Assembly: GCA_017303995.1 (NCBI GenBank)
Contig: JAFLBE010000047.1
Coordinates: forward strand, 1-34,363
DNA length: 34,363 bases
Source of the DNA: Bacteroidota bacterium
GTDB taxonomy: Bacteria > Bacteroidota > JABWAT01
Reading direction: 5' to 3'
Position 1 is the stretch's first letter; every line of letters begins with the position of its first letter. Below the pieces are notes generated by a model. It saw only the letters and a list, made by a program, of their open reading frames with translations, was not told the origin of the DNA and did no database searches. This document shows positions 24,392 through 33,540 of the stretch, one piece after another. A program made the translations under genes and the position numbers.

Positions 24392-25912
24392 ATGAAAAAG
24401 ATCTTCATTCTCTTAACTTTGGGTTTTAGTTTAATTTCAGTCGTCCATGCACAATCCGAACCTGAAAAGATTGACTCTCTTTTAGCAGCCTACGCATCAG
24501 ATGAAAGTTTTAATGGAGTTGTCCTGGTTTCAGTTAAAGGAAAAATCCTGTTTAGAAAAGCCTATGGACTAGCCGACAGAGAATGGCATATTCCCACAAC
24601 ACCAGAAACCAAATTCAAAATTGCCTCTATCTCAAAACCATTTACTGCTCTGATTATGCTTCAGTTGGTAGAAGAAAATAAAGTTCGTCTTGAGGGAAAA
24701 ATTACCGATTATATTCCGGACTATTCCGGAAAAAAGGGAAATGAAATTACAATTTATCACTTGCTCACCCATACTTCCGGGATTTTGGAAAGCCTGAATC
24801 CGGAGCAGGAAAAAAGTCAGGAGCGGTTGCCACATAATCTTAGCGAAATGGTTGGCTATGCTGAAAAGGCCGACTTGTACTTTGAACCTGGAACCGGATA
24901 TCATTACAGCAATCTGGGATATTCCATTCTTGCCCAAATTGCCGAAACGGTTACTCAAAAACCATTTCATCAACTTCTTGAAGCGCGAATCACCCAACCG
25001 ATTGGTATGAAAGATACCCGCCATTTTTCTGCAAATTTCATTGAAATAAATATGGCAAGAGGATATGAATACAACTTATTGAGCGGATTTGAAAATGCTT
25101 CGTTTTTTGATCCTTCTTACCCAGTTGGTGCAGGAAGTATGATTTCAACTGTTGATGACCTGTTAAAATTTGACCAGGCCCTATCTGGCAAGATTCTGTT
25201 AGGCGAAAAGTTGACACAAGTGATGTTTTCTCCCACAAAATTAGCTACCTACGGATGTGGCTGGGAAATTAACAAAAAGAAATATGCTTCAGCGTCAGAT
25301 TCAGTGACCATTTACTCGCACTCGGGCAGTATTAACGGATTCGGTTCATTTATGGCAAGAATTGAAAGGGATTCTGTTTTTGTCGCTGTGTTAAAAAATA
25401 GCCGATCAAATACTTATATCAGCCCGGCTTTTGCTCCTGCAATCGGCCATGACATTCTTTCCATTCTTTATGGTAAAGATGTTCTCATACCGAAAAATTC
25501 GATTGCAAAACGACTTGGTTTTCTGATTGGAACAAAAGGAATTGATACTGCAATTGCAGACTATTATCAATTAAAAAAAACAAAATATAATCAGTTTAAT
25601 TTAGAGAAATCAGAATTAAATAAATTGGGAATTGAATTACTGTTTAAATACAAAATGAATGAAGCTGCATTAAAAGTATTCGAAATTAACATGAAAGAAT
25701 TTCCGGAATCATATAACACCTATGACAGCTATGCCTATGTTTTAATGCAAATGGGTGAATTTTCAAAATCAATTTATTATTATAAAAAGGGATTTCAGAT
25801 TGCTGAAAAATACCCGGATAAAAATAATTCTGATTCCGTAAAAAGTGACATTATAAATGCACGTAAATCAACTCAGGAAATGGAAATTAAATTGAAAGAA
25901 AAACATAATTGA
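24392..25912 (+). CDS. Secreted serine hydrolase (beta-lactamase/AmpC-like fold) with TPR tail
   Basis: This is a 506-residue protein with a signal peptide cut after A20 (VVHA-Q). ATG 24392 with AAGGAAGGG upstream is preferred over a TTG seven codons earlier. The class C beta-lactamase/penicillin-binding fold is complete: nucleophile S79 and K82 in SISK, Y172-S-N174 in HYSNLGYS, and H310-S-G312 in SHSGSINGF as the KTG-equivalent box. Residues about 410-490 form TPR-like helices (ESYNTYDSYAYVLMQMGEFS, YYYKKGFQIAEKYPD). The general class acts as esterase, D-aminopeptidase or DD-peptidase, not usually as a true beta-lactamase. It acts outside the cytoplasm. Confidence 0.9.
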   Translation: MKKIFILLTLGFSLISVVHAQSEPEKIDSLLAAYASDESFNGVVLVSVKGKILFRKAYGLADREWHIPTTPETKFKIASISKPFTALIMLQLVEENKVRLEGKITDYIPDYSGKKGNEITIYHLLTHTSGILESLNPEQEKSQERLPHNLSEMVGYAEKADLYFEPGTGYHYSNLGYSILAQIAETVTQKPFHQLLEARITQPIGMKDTRHFSANFIEINMARGYEYNLLSGFENASFFDPSYPVGAGSMISTVDDLLKFDQALSGKILLGEKLTQVMFSPTKLATYGCGWEINKKKYASASDSVTIYSHSGSINGFGSFMARIERDSVFVAVLKNSRSNTYISPAFAPAIGHDILSILYGKDVLIPKNSIAKRLGFLIGTKGIDTAIADYYQLKKTKYNQFNLEKSELNKLGIELLFKYKMNEAALKVFEINMKEFPESYNTYDSYAYVLMQMGEFSKSIYYYKKGFQIAEKYPDKNNSDSVKSDIINARKSTQEMEIKLKEKHN

Positions 25913-25968
25913 TTTTCAAAATAAAACAAGGTTTCTTTAATTTGTCAAAGTAAAAAGGAAAAACCTGA

Positions 25969-26370
25969 ATGAAACTATTTCTTAATTCCCTTGCCTTTCT
26001 TCTTCTGTTACTTAACGGTACAGGTGCAATTTACGGCGGATGGCTTCTCATCACTTCCCCGGATGGCAGCAGCCTTCAGCTTCCGCTGGATTATCTTAAA
26101 AGCTCACCCTTTGAGACGTATCTGATTCCGGGAATTATCCTTTTCACTGTAAATGGTCTGTTTAGTTTCCTGACTTTACTACTCATGATTCTGAAAAATA
26201 AGAAAGTACCCTGGTTTATTCTGGCTCAAGGCGTGATGCTGACAGGTTGGATAATAGTTCAGGTGATCATGATTCAGGTTTTCCACCCTTTTCAGTTGAT
26301 TTTTGGTATTGTTGGAATAATCCTGATGGGAATTGGCTGGAATGGAAAAGCAAAAACGCAAAGTGAATAA
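25969..26370 (+). CDS. Small four-helix membrane protein, unknown function
   Basis: This is a 133-residue protein with four predicted transmembrane segments at about 5-27, 51-75, 81-104 and 107-124. An AAAAAGGAAAAACC ribosome site precedes ATG 25969. The short external loop after the first helix (SPDGSSLQLPLDYLKSSPF) is the most distinctive part. I do not recognise a characterised family; similar small proteins occur singly in Bacteroidota. It stands between the serine hydrolase and the cyclase genes with about 50 bases on either side. Confidence 0.7.
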   Translation: MKLFLNSLAFLLLLLNGTGAIYGGWLLITSPDGSSLQLPLDYLKSSPFETYLIPGIILFTVNGLFSFLTLLLMILKNKKVPWFILAQGVMLTGWIIVQVIMIQVFHPFQLIFGIVGIILMGIGWNGKAKTQSE

Positions 26371-26418
26371 AATGGTGAACCTTGTCGATCCATAAATTGA
26401 TAATATAAATGAGTCATT

Positions 26419-27696
26419 ATGCTTCAAAAAACCTATGAATTAATAAAAGTCCGTGAAATTCAGGGTATTTCAGTAACCTTATATGGTAAAATCCTGATAC
26501 TGGCAAGTACCATTATCATTATGCTGATAACAACTCACAATTTTCAGGAAATTGTCATTGTTGTTTCTGTATTTTTTCCCTGTTTACTGATTTTAATTTA
26601 TTTCGCTTTTCATCTGAAGGAAAAAAGGGACGTCAATTTTATTGGCTATTCTTCTCTTATTATCGATTTGATTATTGTCTGGCTTCTGCCCTTTTTGTGG
26701 TATGACTCAAATGGTGGAGATGTCATTGCAAGAACTTATTTGCTGAAGACTTCAATTCCAATGGTTATTTATACCCTTTTGGTGATAAATTCATTGGCTC
26801 TAAACCCGTATTATCCTCTGTTTTTTTCTATTGGCTCATCTGCGCTTTATTTGGTTCTTTACATTTATGCGATTCAGGATCCCAGAGTGTTGATTTCTGA
26901 TGATTTTCTTTTGCCTTACATGGATGCATATGTGAATACGACCATGTATTTCATAAATGTATTTCTTACCCTAATGGTTGGGTTTGTCTTGTTTCTGATT
27001 TCATCCAGAGCAAGAAAAACCATCATTGAGTCGTCAAGCTTCGAAGTAAAAACAAGTCAGTTATCCCGTTATTTTTCACCGAATGTTGTAAAAACCATCA
27101 CCCAGAGTGAACTGCCTTTTTTTCAGCCAGGGGGAAAAGTGCAGCATACGGTCGTATTATTCAGTGACATCCGGAACTTTACCAATCTGTGCGAAGTTCA
27201 TCCGCCTGAAGAAATCATTTCTATGCTTGCTGATTATCATCAGTTTATGGTTTCAGTCATTTTTGAACACAATGGCACCTTAGATAAATTTATTGGTGAT
27301 GGAATTATGGCAACTTTCGGTACTCCGAATCCGACAGAACATGATGTTCTTGATGCGGTTACTTCTGCACTTGCCATGCGGGAAAAACTTTACCAGTTTA
27401 ATGCGGTCAGAAATGAAAAGGGTTTGTTTAAAATCCAGCACGGAATAGGAATTCATACCGGACCTGCAATTGTTGGAAATGTTGGCACTGAAACCCGCCT
27501 TGAATACACAGTTATTGGTGACACTGTAAATATTGCAAGCAGAATCGGTAGTCATTGCAAGGTTGCCGATGAAGATATTCTGCTTTCAAAAGATGTGCAG
27601 GAATTAATTGAAAACTATTTCCCTACAAAGAGTTTTGGAAAAATTCAGTTAAAGGGCAGAAAAAAAGAAATTGAATTATTTGGTGTCTGGAGATAA
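26419..27696 (+). CDS. Membrane class III adenylate cyclase
   Basis: This 425-residue cyclase has a hydrophobic N-terminal half of about six helices (residues 18-195), a short linker (about 205-240) and one catalytic domain (about 243-425). Every catalytic position is present: metal-binding D250 (LFSDIRNFT) and D294 (FIGDGIMATFG), adenine-recognising K290 and D368 (VIGDTVN), and transition-state N371 and R375. The K/D pair predicts cAMP, not cGMP, as product. One catalytic domain means it works as a homodimer. The six-helix sensor resembles other FCB membrane cyclases, but its signal is unknown. No cAMP receptor gene is visible in the window. Confidence 0.93.
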   Translation: MLQKTYELIKVREIQGISVTLYGKILILASTIIIMLITTHNFQEIVIVVSVFFPCLLILIYFAFHLKEKRDVNFIGYSSLIIDLIIVWLLPFLWYDSNGGDVIARTYLLKTSIPMVIYTLLVINSLALNPYYPLFFSIGSSALYLVLYIYAIQDPRVLISDDFLLPYMDAYVNTTMYFINVFLTLMVGFVLFLISSRARKTIIESSSFEVKTSQLSRYFSPNVVKTITQSELPFFQPGGKVQHTVVLFSDIRNFTNLCEVHPPEEIISMLADYHQFMVSVIFEHNGTLDKFIGDGIMATFGTPNPTEHDVLDAVTSALAMREKLYQFNAVRNEKGLFKIQHGIGIHTGPAIVGNVGTETRLEYTVIGDTVNIASRIGSHCKVADEDILLSKDVQELIENYFPTKSFGKIQLKGRKKEIELFGVWR

Positions 27697-27737
27697 CAGG
27701 CGAAACTAGAAACCTTTCATTTTAAAAAGTGAAATTT

Positions 27738-28271
27738 ATGCAATATCAGCGAAAACTTGTCCTTTACATTGCCATGAGTCTCGATGGCTATATTGCCACC
27801 AAAAACGATGATCTTTCTTTTCTTTCAGTTGTTGAAAAGGAAGGTGAAGATTACGGATATCAGGCGTTTACTGATACCGTTGATACTGTCATCCTTGGGC
27901 GCAAAACTTACGATAAAGTAATGACCCTGGTTGACACATTTCCTCATGCAGAAAAAGAAACTTATGTGATCACCCGAACACAACAACCATCTATTGGGAA
28001 TGTGAACTTTTACACCGGTGATTTGAATGACCTGGTTTCAGGTTTAAAAAGTAAACCTGGAAAAACCATTTTTTGTGATGGTGGAGCAGAACTTGTGAAT
28101 GAACTGCTGAAGTTGGATATATTTGATGACCTGATCATTTCGATAATTCCGGTTTTACTAGGTGACGGAATCCCTCTATTCAAACCGGGAAGGCATGAAG
28201 GAAAGTTGAAATTGGTGAGTTCAAAGTCGTTTGAAACGGGATTGGTTCAGGTTCATTATTTGAGGGATTAG
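27738..28271 (+). CDS. RibD C-terminal/DHFR-like reductase
   Basis: This is a 177-residue dihydrofolate-reductase-fold protein. RKLVLYIAMSLDGYIATKNDDLSFL is the typical opening, DTVILGRKTYDKVM follows, and FCDGGAELVNELLKLDIFDDLIISIIPVLLGDGIPLF is the diagnostic late block shared with the riboflavin reductase domain. ATG 27738 is preferred; a GTG three codons upstream is possible. Stand-alone members are usually annotated as dihydrofolate reductase family proteins of unknown substrate. The gene is followed directly by the repeat block flanking RAYT 2. Confidence 0.92.
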   Translation: MQYQRKLVLYIAMSLDGYIATKNDDLSFLSVVEKEGEDYGYQAFTDTVDTVILGRKTYDKVMTLVDTFPHAEKETYVITRTQQPSIGNVNFYTGDLNDLVSGLKSKPGKTIFCDGGAELVNELLKLDIFDDLIISIIPVLLGDGIPLFKPGRHEGKLKLVSSKSFETGLVQVHYLRD

Positions 28272-28302
28272 TTCGAGCACAAATTTGGTGTAAAAATCTA
28301 TT

Positions 28303-28473
28303 CCGCTCCTCCGGAGCGGGAGAACGTTGTTGGTGGCATTTTTCTACCAATATGTGGCTCCGCTGGAGCCAATTGCCTACGGATATTTATTGTTTTGTTT
28401 TCGCACCAGAGGTGCGAAATATTGGTAGAAAACAACAACTACAAAAAATTCAATTACCGCACCAGCGGTGCGG
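28303..28473. repeat. Left four-hairpin block flanking RAYT 2
   Basis: Four hairpins occur in order: 28303-28319 (CCGCTCC-TCC-GGAGCGG), 28355-28371 (TGGCTCC-GCT-GGAGCCA), 28401-28417 (TCGCACC-AGA-GGTGCGA) and 28457-28473 (CCGCACC-AGC-GGTGCGG). TTTCTACCAATAT at 28341-28353 and its complement ATATTGGTAGAAA at 28419-28431 bracket the two middle hairpins, giving a large inverted structure. The block ends about 12 bases from the transposase stop codon. Confidence 0.9.
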
Positions 28474-28484
28474 AATGTGATTTT

Positions 28485-28949
28485 CTAATCTTCAAAAAAT
28501 TCGAAAGCATATTTGGTGTCATATTCAATATCAAATGTTTTCAAAAACGATAAATATTCTTCCCGGAATGAATGTTTCTTGTGATGATCTTCCTGATTGT
28601 TTATATAACGGATAACAGTATCACGTTGTGAACGGCCGTATGAAAAAGCCCCATATCCTTCCTGCCATGAGAATTTGAATTTTGATGGAAATTTACTGTT
28701 GATGAAAAGAGTAGAATCTGATTTTAAATCCCTAACCAGATCACTCAGACAAATCGTAGGGGTCATTCCGAAAAATAAATGAATGTGGTTGGTTGTCCCG
28801 TTTATTGCCAGTAATTTTTGACCTTTTTTTGCCAGAATACCCGATAAATATTTGTATAATTCATCCCTGAATTCCGGACGAATTGATGATTCCCGGTTCC
28901 TGACAGCAAAAATCACCTGAATGGAAATTTGTGAATAAGTATCAGCCAT
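28485..28949 (-). CDS. IS200-like Y1 transposase, REP-associated (RAYT 2)
   Basis: This is a 154-residue HUH/Y1 transposase on the - strand. The HUH motif is H55-I-H57 in GTTNHIHLFFG, and the predicted catalytic tyrosine is Y115 in IRYINNQEDHH with Q119. SWQEGYGAFSYGRSQRD and HSFREEYLSFL are shared almost word for word with RAYT 1, showing common descent, although the two have diverged elsewhere. All key residues are present. It is flanked on both sides by matching four-hairpin blocks and lies between a reductase and the glucanase gene. There is no TnpB partner. Confidence 0.93.
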   Translation of the reverse strand: MADTYSQISIQVIFAVRNRESSIRPEFRDELYKYLSGILAKKGQKLLAINGTTNHIHLFFGMTPTICLSDLVRDLKSDSTLFINSKFPSKFKFSWQEGYGAFSYGRSQRDTVIRYINNQEDHHKKHSFREEYLSFLKTFDIEYDTKYAFEFFED

Positions 28950-29112
28950 TAGGCCTTCCTTTAATGATTCAATTGGAAATAGGTTAGGGGTTTTTCCCCG
29001 AGATCAGAAACAAATATCTGACATTCACCCGAAAAAATAAATTGATTGCATCACCTGAGGTTGATTTTTTAACAAAAATTGGGTTCACAAATGGTTTTAA
29101 ACAGAATCTATT

Positions 29113-29281
29113 CCGCTCCTCCGGAGCGGGTGTAATGTTGTGGATATGGCTATTTTCTACCACTATTTGGCTCCTCTGGAGCCAAATTCATGCAAAATTA
29201 GCGTTTTTTCCTCACCCCAACGGGGTGACATATTGGTAGAAACACAACCACAAACAATTCACCAACCGCACCAGAGGTGCG
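29113..29281. repeat. Right four-hairpin block flanking RAYT 2
   Basis: This block has the same order and orientation as 28303-28473. Hairpins lie at 29113-29129 (identical to the first left hairpin), 29168-29184 (TGGCTCC-TCT-GGAGCCA), 29212-29228 (TCACCCC-AAC-GGGGTGA) and 29267-29281 (CGCACC-AGA-GGTGCG). Start offsets are 0, 55, 99 and 154, against 0, 52, 98 and 154 on the left. ATATTGGTAGAAA follows the third hairpin (29230-29242), and AAATGTGATTT follows the fourth. The 468 bases between RAYT 2 and the glucanase otherwise hold only the putative glucanase promoter. Confidence 0.9.
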
Positions 29282-29329
29282 AAATGTGATTTGCATTCTC
29301 CTCCCCCAAAAAACCTGCCTGCACTCAAC

Positions 29330-29360
29330 TTGTTAGAAATCCCGGAATAGTCTACCTTAC
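29330..29360 (+). promoter_or_regulatory. Probable promoter of the GH81 gene
   Basis: TTG at 29330-29332 and TACCTTAC at 29353-29360 have a 20-nt gap, with the ATG 57 bases downstream. Spacing and boxes match the putative DUF3788 promoter. Confidence 0.4.
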
Positions 29361-29417
29361 CGCATCCGTGCTTTATGCACATTCCGCCTTTTTACCTAAC
29401 TGTCCTCGGAGTCCAAC

Positions 29418-32400
29418 ATGAATCACCTCAAAACCTCTCTCAGAGCGTTTATTCTGCTCATTTTTACCCTTTCACTGACTTCTCTGCCTGTTTTTTCCCA
29501 AATTACCGTTGGCAGTGGAAGTTACTCTACCGTTCTTCCGCCAAAAGCAGTCGGACCTTCAGATTTTCAGGGAACACCCGTTTCTCCGAAAGTGTCAGCG
29601 TCCTTCAATCAGCCGGTTCAGACCAACGATTACTGGAGCAGCCTGATTTTTCCATTTTACAAAAGTCAGTTTTCAAACACCCTTTATGTTCACCCCCTGG
29701 TGGTAAAAGCGGATGCAACCGGTCTTGGGATCGGCTATACCAAAGACCCGGTTTTTGCTGCCGCCGATTATTTGTACCCATATCAGCAACAACTTCAGGT
29801 TGGAGTTGAAGGATTAACCGCCGCCAAAACACTTGTCGAAAGCTACAGTGACTGGGCAGTGACGTCGTCATGGACAAACGGAACCAAATCCCTCAAAGCA
29901 ACTATTGGTCACGGACTTCCCTTCGTTTATTTCACCGTCACCGGCGGATCGGCAACAGTTCTCTCCAAAGAAACACCAACAATTTGGTCCAATCAGGATG
30001 GCGTTGTCGGGTTAACAGTTGGTGGCCGCCATTATGGTGTTTTTGGTCCGGCCGGTTCGGTCTGGACGGGAACAACCACATTAAAATCCACGCTAAATGG
30101 AAAAGATTTTCTCTCAGTTGCGATCCTTCCTGATAAAACTCCCGAAACCCTTGAATTCTACCGGAAACGGGCTTACGCCTTTGTAACCAACAGCATCGTT
30201 ACCTGGAATTACGATCAGGAACAGGCAAAACTCATTTCAACTTTTACCCTGACCACTGAACTAAAAGAATCAGGCAACGGAAATCTGAACAACACGCTGA
30301 CTGCACTTTACCGGCATCAATGGCTGAATACGTCAAATCCGCTTACTGCCTATTCCTATGTTTCCGTTCACGGCGCCATGAAGATTTTTGACGGAAATGA
30401 ATTCACCACCAAGCTGGATTACAACGGTGTGTTGCCGGCCCTTCCTAATGAAGGTATTTACAATCCAACATTGCTCAATTCCTACATCAATAAAGTTGCC
30501 AAAGAAACCATTCCTGCCGGACCGATTTACGAAAACGGAAAACTCATGGCCCGGTTTGCCAACGTTGTTCATATCGCCGATCAGCTTGGAAATATTACTG
30601 CACGTGATTATTTCATCGCCCAGATCAAAAAGAGAGTAGAAGCCTGGCTGACTGCCGGTGGCGTCGAAGAAATATCCTACGTTGCAAAATGGAATACTTT
30701 AATCGCCTATCCGTCTGGTTACGGTGCTGACAACCAGCTCAACGACCACAATTTTCACTACGGATATCTGATCATGGCAGCTTCCACTGTTGCTCAATAT
30801 GATTCAGCCTGGGCATCTCAACCCAAATGGGGCGGCATGGTGAATATGCTGATCAAAGATTGTGCAAACTGGGACCGGAATGATTCCCAATTTCCTTTTT
30901 TAAGAGGATTTGATGCCTACGCCGGACATTCCTGGGAAGCAGGACACGGCGATTTTGGCGACGGAAACAATGAAGAATCCAGCTCAGAATCCATGAATTT
31001 TGCAACTGCTTTGATTTTGTGGGGTTCAGCAACCCAGAATAAGGAAATCCGTGATCTGGGAATTTTCCTTTATGCCAATGAACGGTCAGCCATTGAACAA
31101 TATTGGTTTGATATCGACAATGCCGTTTTCCCTTCAACTTACGGTTATCAGGCCCTGGGTATGGTCTGGGGTGGAAAAGGTGTTCACTCAACCTGGTTTG
31201 GTGCTGATCCGGAATTTATCCATGGAATCAACATTTTACCGTTAAATGGCGGATCGATGTACCTTGGCCGTCATCCTGAATATGTAATCAAAAACTACAC
31301 AGAAATGACAAAAGAAATTGGCAGTCTTCCCAGAAAATGGAAAGATATCATGTGGGGTTATCTGGCCTTTGCAGATCCGCAGACGGCATTGAACCAATAT
31401 TATGCAGATCCAACCTACGAACAATTCGACGGAGAAACCCAGGCACACACTTATCACTGGTTGGGAAATCTGAAAAAAATAGGAAAAGTAAGTAATACGA
31501 TAACCGCCGACATCCCGACTTATGCGGTTTTCACCAATTCAGACGGAATCAAAACCTACGTTGCGTGGAATCCGGAACGAGATTCGGTGAGAGTCCATTT
31601 TTCTGACGGATTTTCAATGAACGTACCGGCCAGAAAACAAGTTTCGTACAACACCGATACCGCTAATGAAAACGCACCAATTGCCGTTACCCTGACGAAT
31701 GTTTCCACCGGGAAAGCGCCGCTTAGAGTCACCTTTACCGGAAGTACCAGTTTCGACAAAAACGGTACCATCGAATCGTATCATTGGGATTTTGGTGACG
31801 GATTTTCTGCAAACCATGCCGATACGGTTCACGTTTACCCAACACCGGGAACCTACACCGCCACCTTAACCGTAGTGAACAACCAGAATATTACCGGGAA
31901 AGGTGAGATTTTGATTTCAGTTATCGGAAACGGAACACCTTACAAAGGAACCCCCATTTCATTGCCCGGAACGGTTCAGGCTGAAGAATACGATTTGGGC
32001 GGTGAAGGAAAAGCCTATCATGATTCCGATCCGAAAAACATCGGAGTTCCCTTCCGTGCGAGTGAAGGTGTAGATATTGAAAATTGCAGCGACACCGGCG
32101 GCGGTTATGATGTGGGCTGGACGGCAACAGGTGAATGGCTGGAATATACCGTTGATGTTGCGGAAGCCGGAAATTATGATATTTCGGTTCGGACGGCTTC
32201 TGTTCCCGGAATCGGTGCATATCATATCGAATTTAACGGACAGAATGTAACCGGGAAAAAACTGGTTCCGTCAACCGGTGGCTGGCAATTCTGGAAAGAT
32301 GTAACCTCAACGAAAGTTGCCCTGAACAAAGGCAAACAGATCATGCGTCTGGCTATTGAATCACCTGAATTCACGATCAATTCAATCACCGTGAAGAAAA

Positions 32401-32702
32401 GCATTGGAGTTGGTGTTGATGATGACTCCAATCAGCCGGCCACTTATGCATTGGGTCAGAACTATCCAAATCCGTTTAATCCGACAACCATGATTCCCTT
32501 TTCTCTGCAGCTACAAGGGAAAGTGTCAATCAAGATTTACAATGCAATAGGTGAAGAAATTGCTGTTTTGTTATCGGGGAATTTACCTGCCGGAAATCAT
32601 GAAACCCAATGGGATGCCTCAACTGTCACAAGCGGAATTTATTTCTGCCGGATGCAGTCGGGATCATTCAGTTCAACGAAAAAGTTGATCCTGGTGAAGT
32701 AG
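29418..32702 (+). CDS. Secreted GH81 endo-beta-1,3-glucanase with PKD, CBM6 and T9SS sorting domains
   Basis: This is a 1094-residue modular enzyme that should cleave beta-1,3-glucans (laminarin, callose, fungal wall glucan) outside the cell. A signal peptide (about 1-27, PVFSQ) precedes the GH81 catalytic module (about 35-725). Its signature residues are D443 in LNDHNFHYGY, E507 in GHSWEAGHG and the acidic cluster E519, E520 and E524 in GNNEESSSESMN. A PKD domain follows (about 752-835, YHWDFGDG), then a CBM6-like sugar-binding domain (about 853-1000, QAEEYDLGGEG and TGEWLEYTVDV). A type IX secretion sorting domain ends the protein (about 1010-1094, NYPNPFNPTT to STKKLILVK). A terminator follows at 32774. 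Confidence 0.95.
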   Translation: MNHLKTSLRAFILLIFTLSLTSLPVFSQITVGSGSYSTVLPPKAVGPSDFQGTPVSPKVSASFNQPVQTNDYWSSLIFPFYKSQFSNTLYVHPLVVKADATGLGIGYTKDPVFAAADYLYPYQQQLQVGVEGLTAAKTLVESYSDWAVTSSWTNGTKSLKATIGHGLPFVYFTVTGGSATVLSKETPTIWSNQDGVVGLTVGGRHYGVFGPAGSVWTGTTTLKSTLNGKDFLSVAILPDKTPETLEFYRKRAYAFVTNSIVTWNYDQEQAKLISTFTLTTELKESGNGNLNNTLTALYRHQWLNTSNPLTAYSYVSVHGAMKIFDGNEFTTKLDYNGVLPALPNEGIYNPTLLNSYINKVAKETIPAGPIYENGKLMARFANVVHIADQLGNITARDYFIAQIKKRVEAWLTAGGVEEISYVAKWNTLIAYPSGYGADNQLNDHNFHYGYLIMAASTVAQYDSAWASQPKWGGMVNMLIKDCANWDRNDSQFPFLRGFDAYAGHSWEAGHGDFGDGNNEESSSESMNFATALILWGSATQNKEIRDLGIFLYANERSAIEQYWFDIDNAVFPSTYGYQALGMVWGGKGVHSTWFGADPEFIHGINILPLNGGSMYLGRHPEYVIKNYTEMTKEIGSLPRKWKDIMWGYLAFADPQTALNQYYADPTYEQFDGETQAHTYHWLGNLKKIGKVSNTITADIPTYAVFTNSDGIKTYVAWNPERDSVRVHFSDGFSMNVPARKQVSYNTDTANENAPIAVTLTNVSTGKAPLRVTFTGSTSFDKNGTIESYHWDFGDGFSANHADTVHVYPTPGTYTATLTVVNNQNITGKGEILISVIGNGTPYKGTPISLPGTVQAEEYDLGGEGKAYHDSDPKNIGVPFRASEGVDIENCSDTGGGYDVGWTATGEWLEYTVDVAEAGNYDISVRTASVPGIGAYHIEFNGQNVTGKKLVPSTGGWQFWKDVTSTKVALNKGKQIMRLAIESPEFTINSITVKKSIGVGVDDDSNQPATYALGQNYPNPFNPTTMIPFSLQLQGKVSIKIYNAIGEEIAVLLSGNLPAGNHETQWDASTVTSGIYFCRMQSGSFSSTKKLILVK

Positions 32703-32773
32703 GGTGGGAACAGAAGATAGAATGTAGAAGTTAGAAGCGGGGGAAAATGAAATTCCTTCGAATGATTAATCTT

Positions 32774-32800
32774 AAAAACCGCCCCAATGGGGCGGTTTTT
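32774..32800 (+). terminator. Intrinsic terminator after the GH81 gene
   Basis: AAAAACCGCCCC and GGGGCGGTTTTT pair perfectly over 12 bp around an AAT loop, with a short T-run. It could also serve opposite-strand transcription. Confidence 0.85.
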
Positions 32801-32891
32801 GTTTATTGAGGTTGAATATTCTACCAAGATTTCACCCTTTTAACCCGCGACCATAGGTCTTGGGCGCTGGGGTTTCAAAATGCATTTTTCC

Positions 32892-33540
32892 TCACCACAG
32901 CGTGGTGATATGTTTGTAGCCCCGGGTAAAACCCGGGGAAAAGTATCCAAAAACATAATCCGCACGGCCACAGCTCTTCATTATTTCAATGCCCTTGTTC
33001 CGTGCGGAAAATAGCCAAACAGACGGGTGTATTCCGCCCGCACGAGGTTATCATTTCATATTGGGATTTGTAGCCGGGCGGGTTGGGTTCATGGGTTTCT
33101 GTTTTCTATAAACATTTCACCCCGTTGGGGTGAGGAACAAACAACGACAATTTCGTTATTGGTAATTTGGCTCCAGCAGAGCAGAATATTGGTAGAAAAA
33201 CAATCCTCAACAAAAATAAACCGCTCCAGAGGAGCGGATTAAACATGAATATCAATCCAATTGGCGAAACCAACATTCCGCACCTCTGGTGTGGTAATCC
33301 CTTTATTGGTTATGTTTTCTACCAATATTTCACCCCGCCGGGGTGAGTTGGGTTGTGTGTTGTTCTTACCACCGGGTTTCCACCCGGGGCTATTCATATA
33401 CCACCCCGTTGGGGTGAGGAACATATCCAATCCTGTATTTCACCAACAAATTGTATTTATCCTGATTATCCCGAATATCCCTGTACGAAGGACCCGCGCT
33501 TTAGCTTGGGTTAAAATACAAATACCGACAAGAGGTCGGT
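32892..33540. repeat. Mixed orphan hairpin array in a gene-free kilobase
   Basis: The 1030-base gap after the glucanase holds at least nine palindromes: 32892-32908 (TCACCAC/GTGGTGA), 32920-32938 (CCCCGGGT/ACCCGGGG), 33117-33133 and 33402-33416 (CACCCC-GTT-GGGGTG), 33221-33237 (CCGCTCC/GGAGCGG), 33278-33294 (one mismatch), 33331-33345 (CACCCC-GCC-GGGGTG), 33372-33387 (CCGGGT/ACCCGG) and 33524-33540 (ACCGAC/GTCGGT). A decayed copy lies at 33168-33185. Tails of all three types occur: CTATAAACAT (33106-33115), ATATTGGTAGAAA (33186-33198, inverted at 33316-33328) and GTGTTACAAAAC (33539-33550). Long-loop arms lie at 32960-33007 and 33034-33081. Open frames here are repeat by-products. Confidence 0.88.

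Noticed and set aside
24392-25912. True beta-lactamase resistance gene
   Set aside because: The SxxK, YSN and HSG boxes define the wider serine hydrolase family. The long TPR-like tail and overall length argue for another esterase or peptidase role.
29042-29239. 65-residue open frame right of RAYT 2
   Set aside because: It translates the hairpin block itself and has no protein-like composition.
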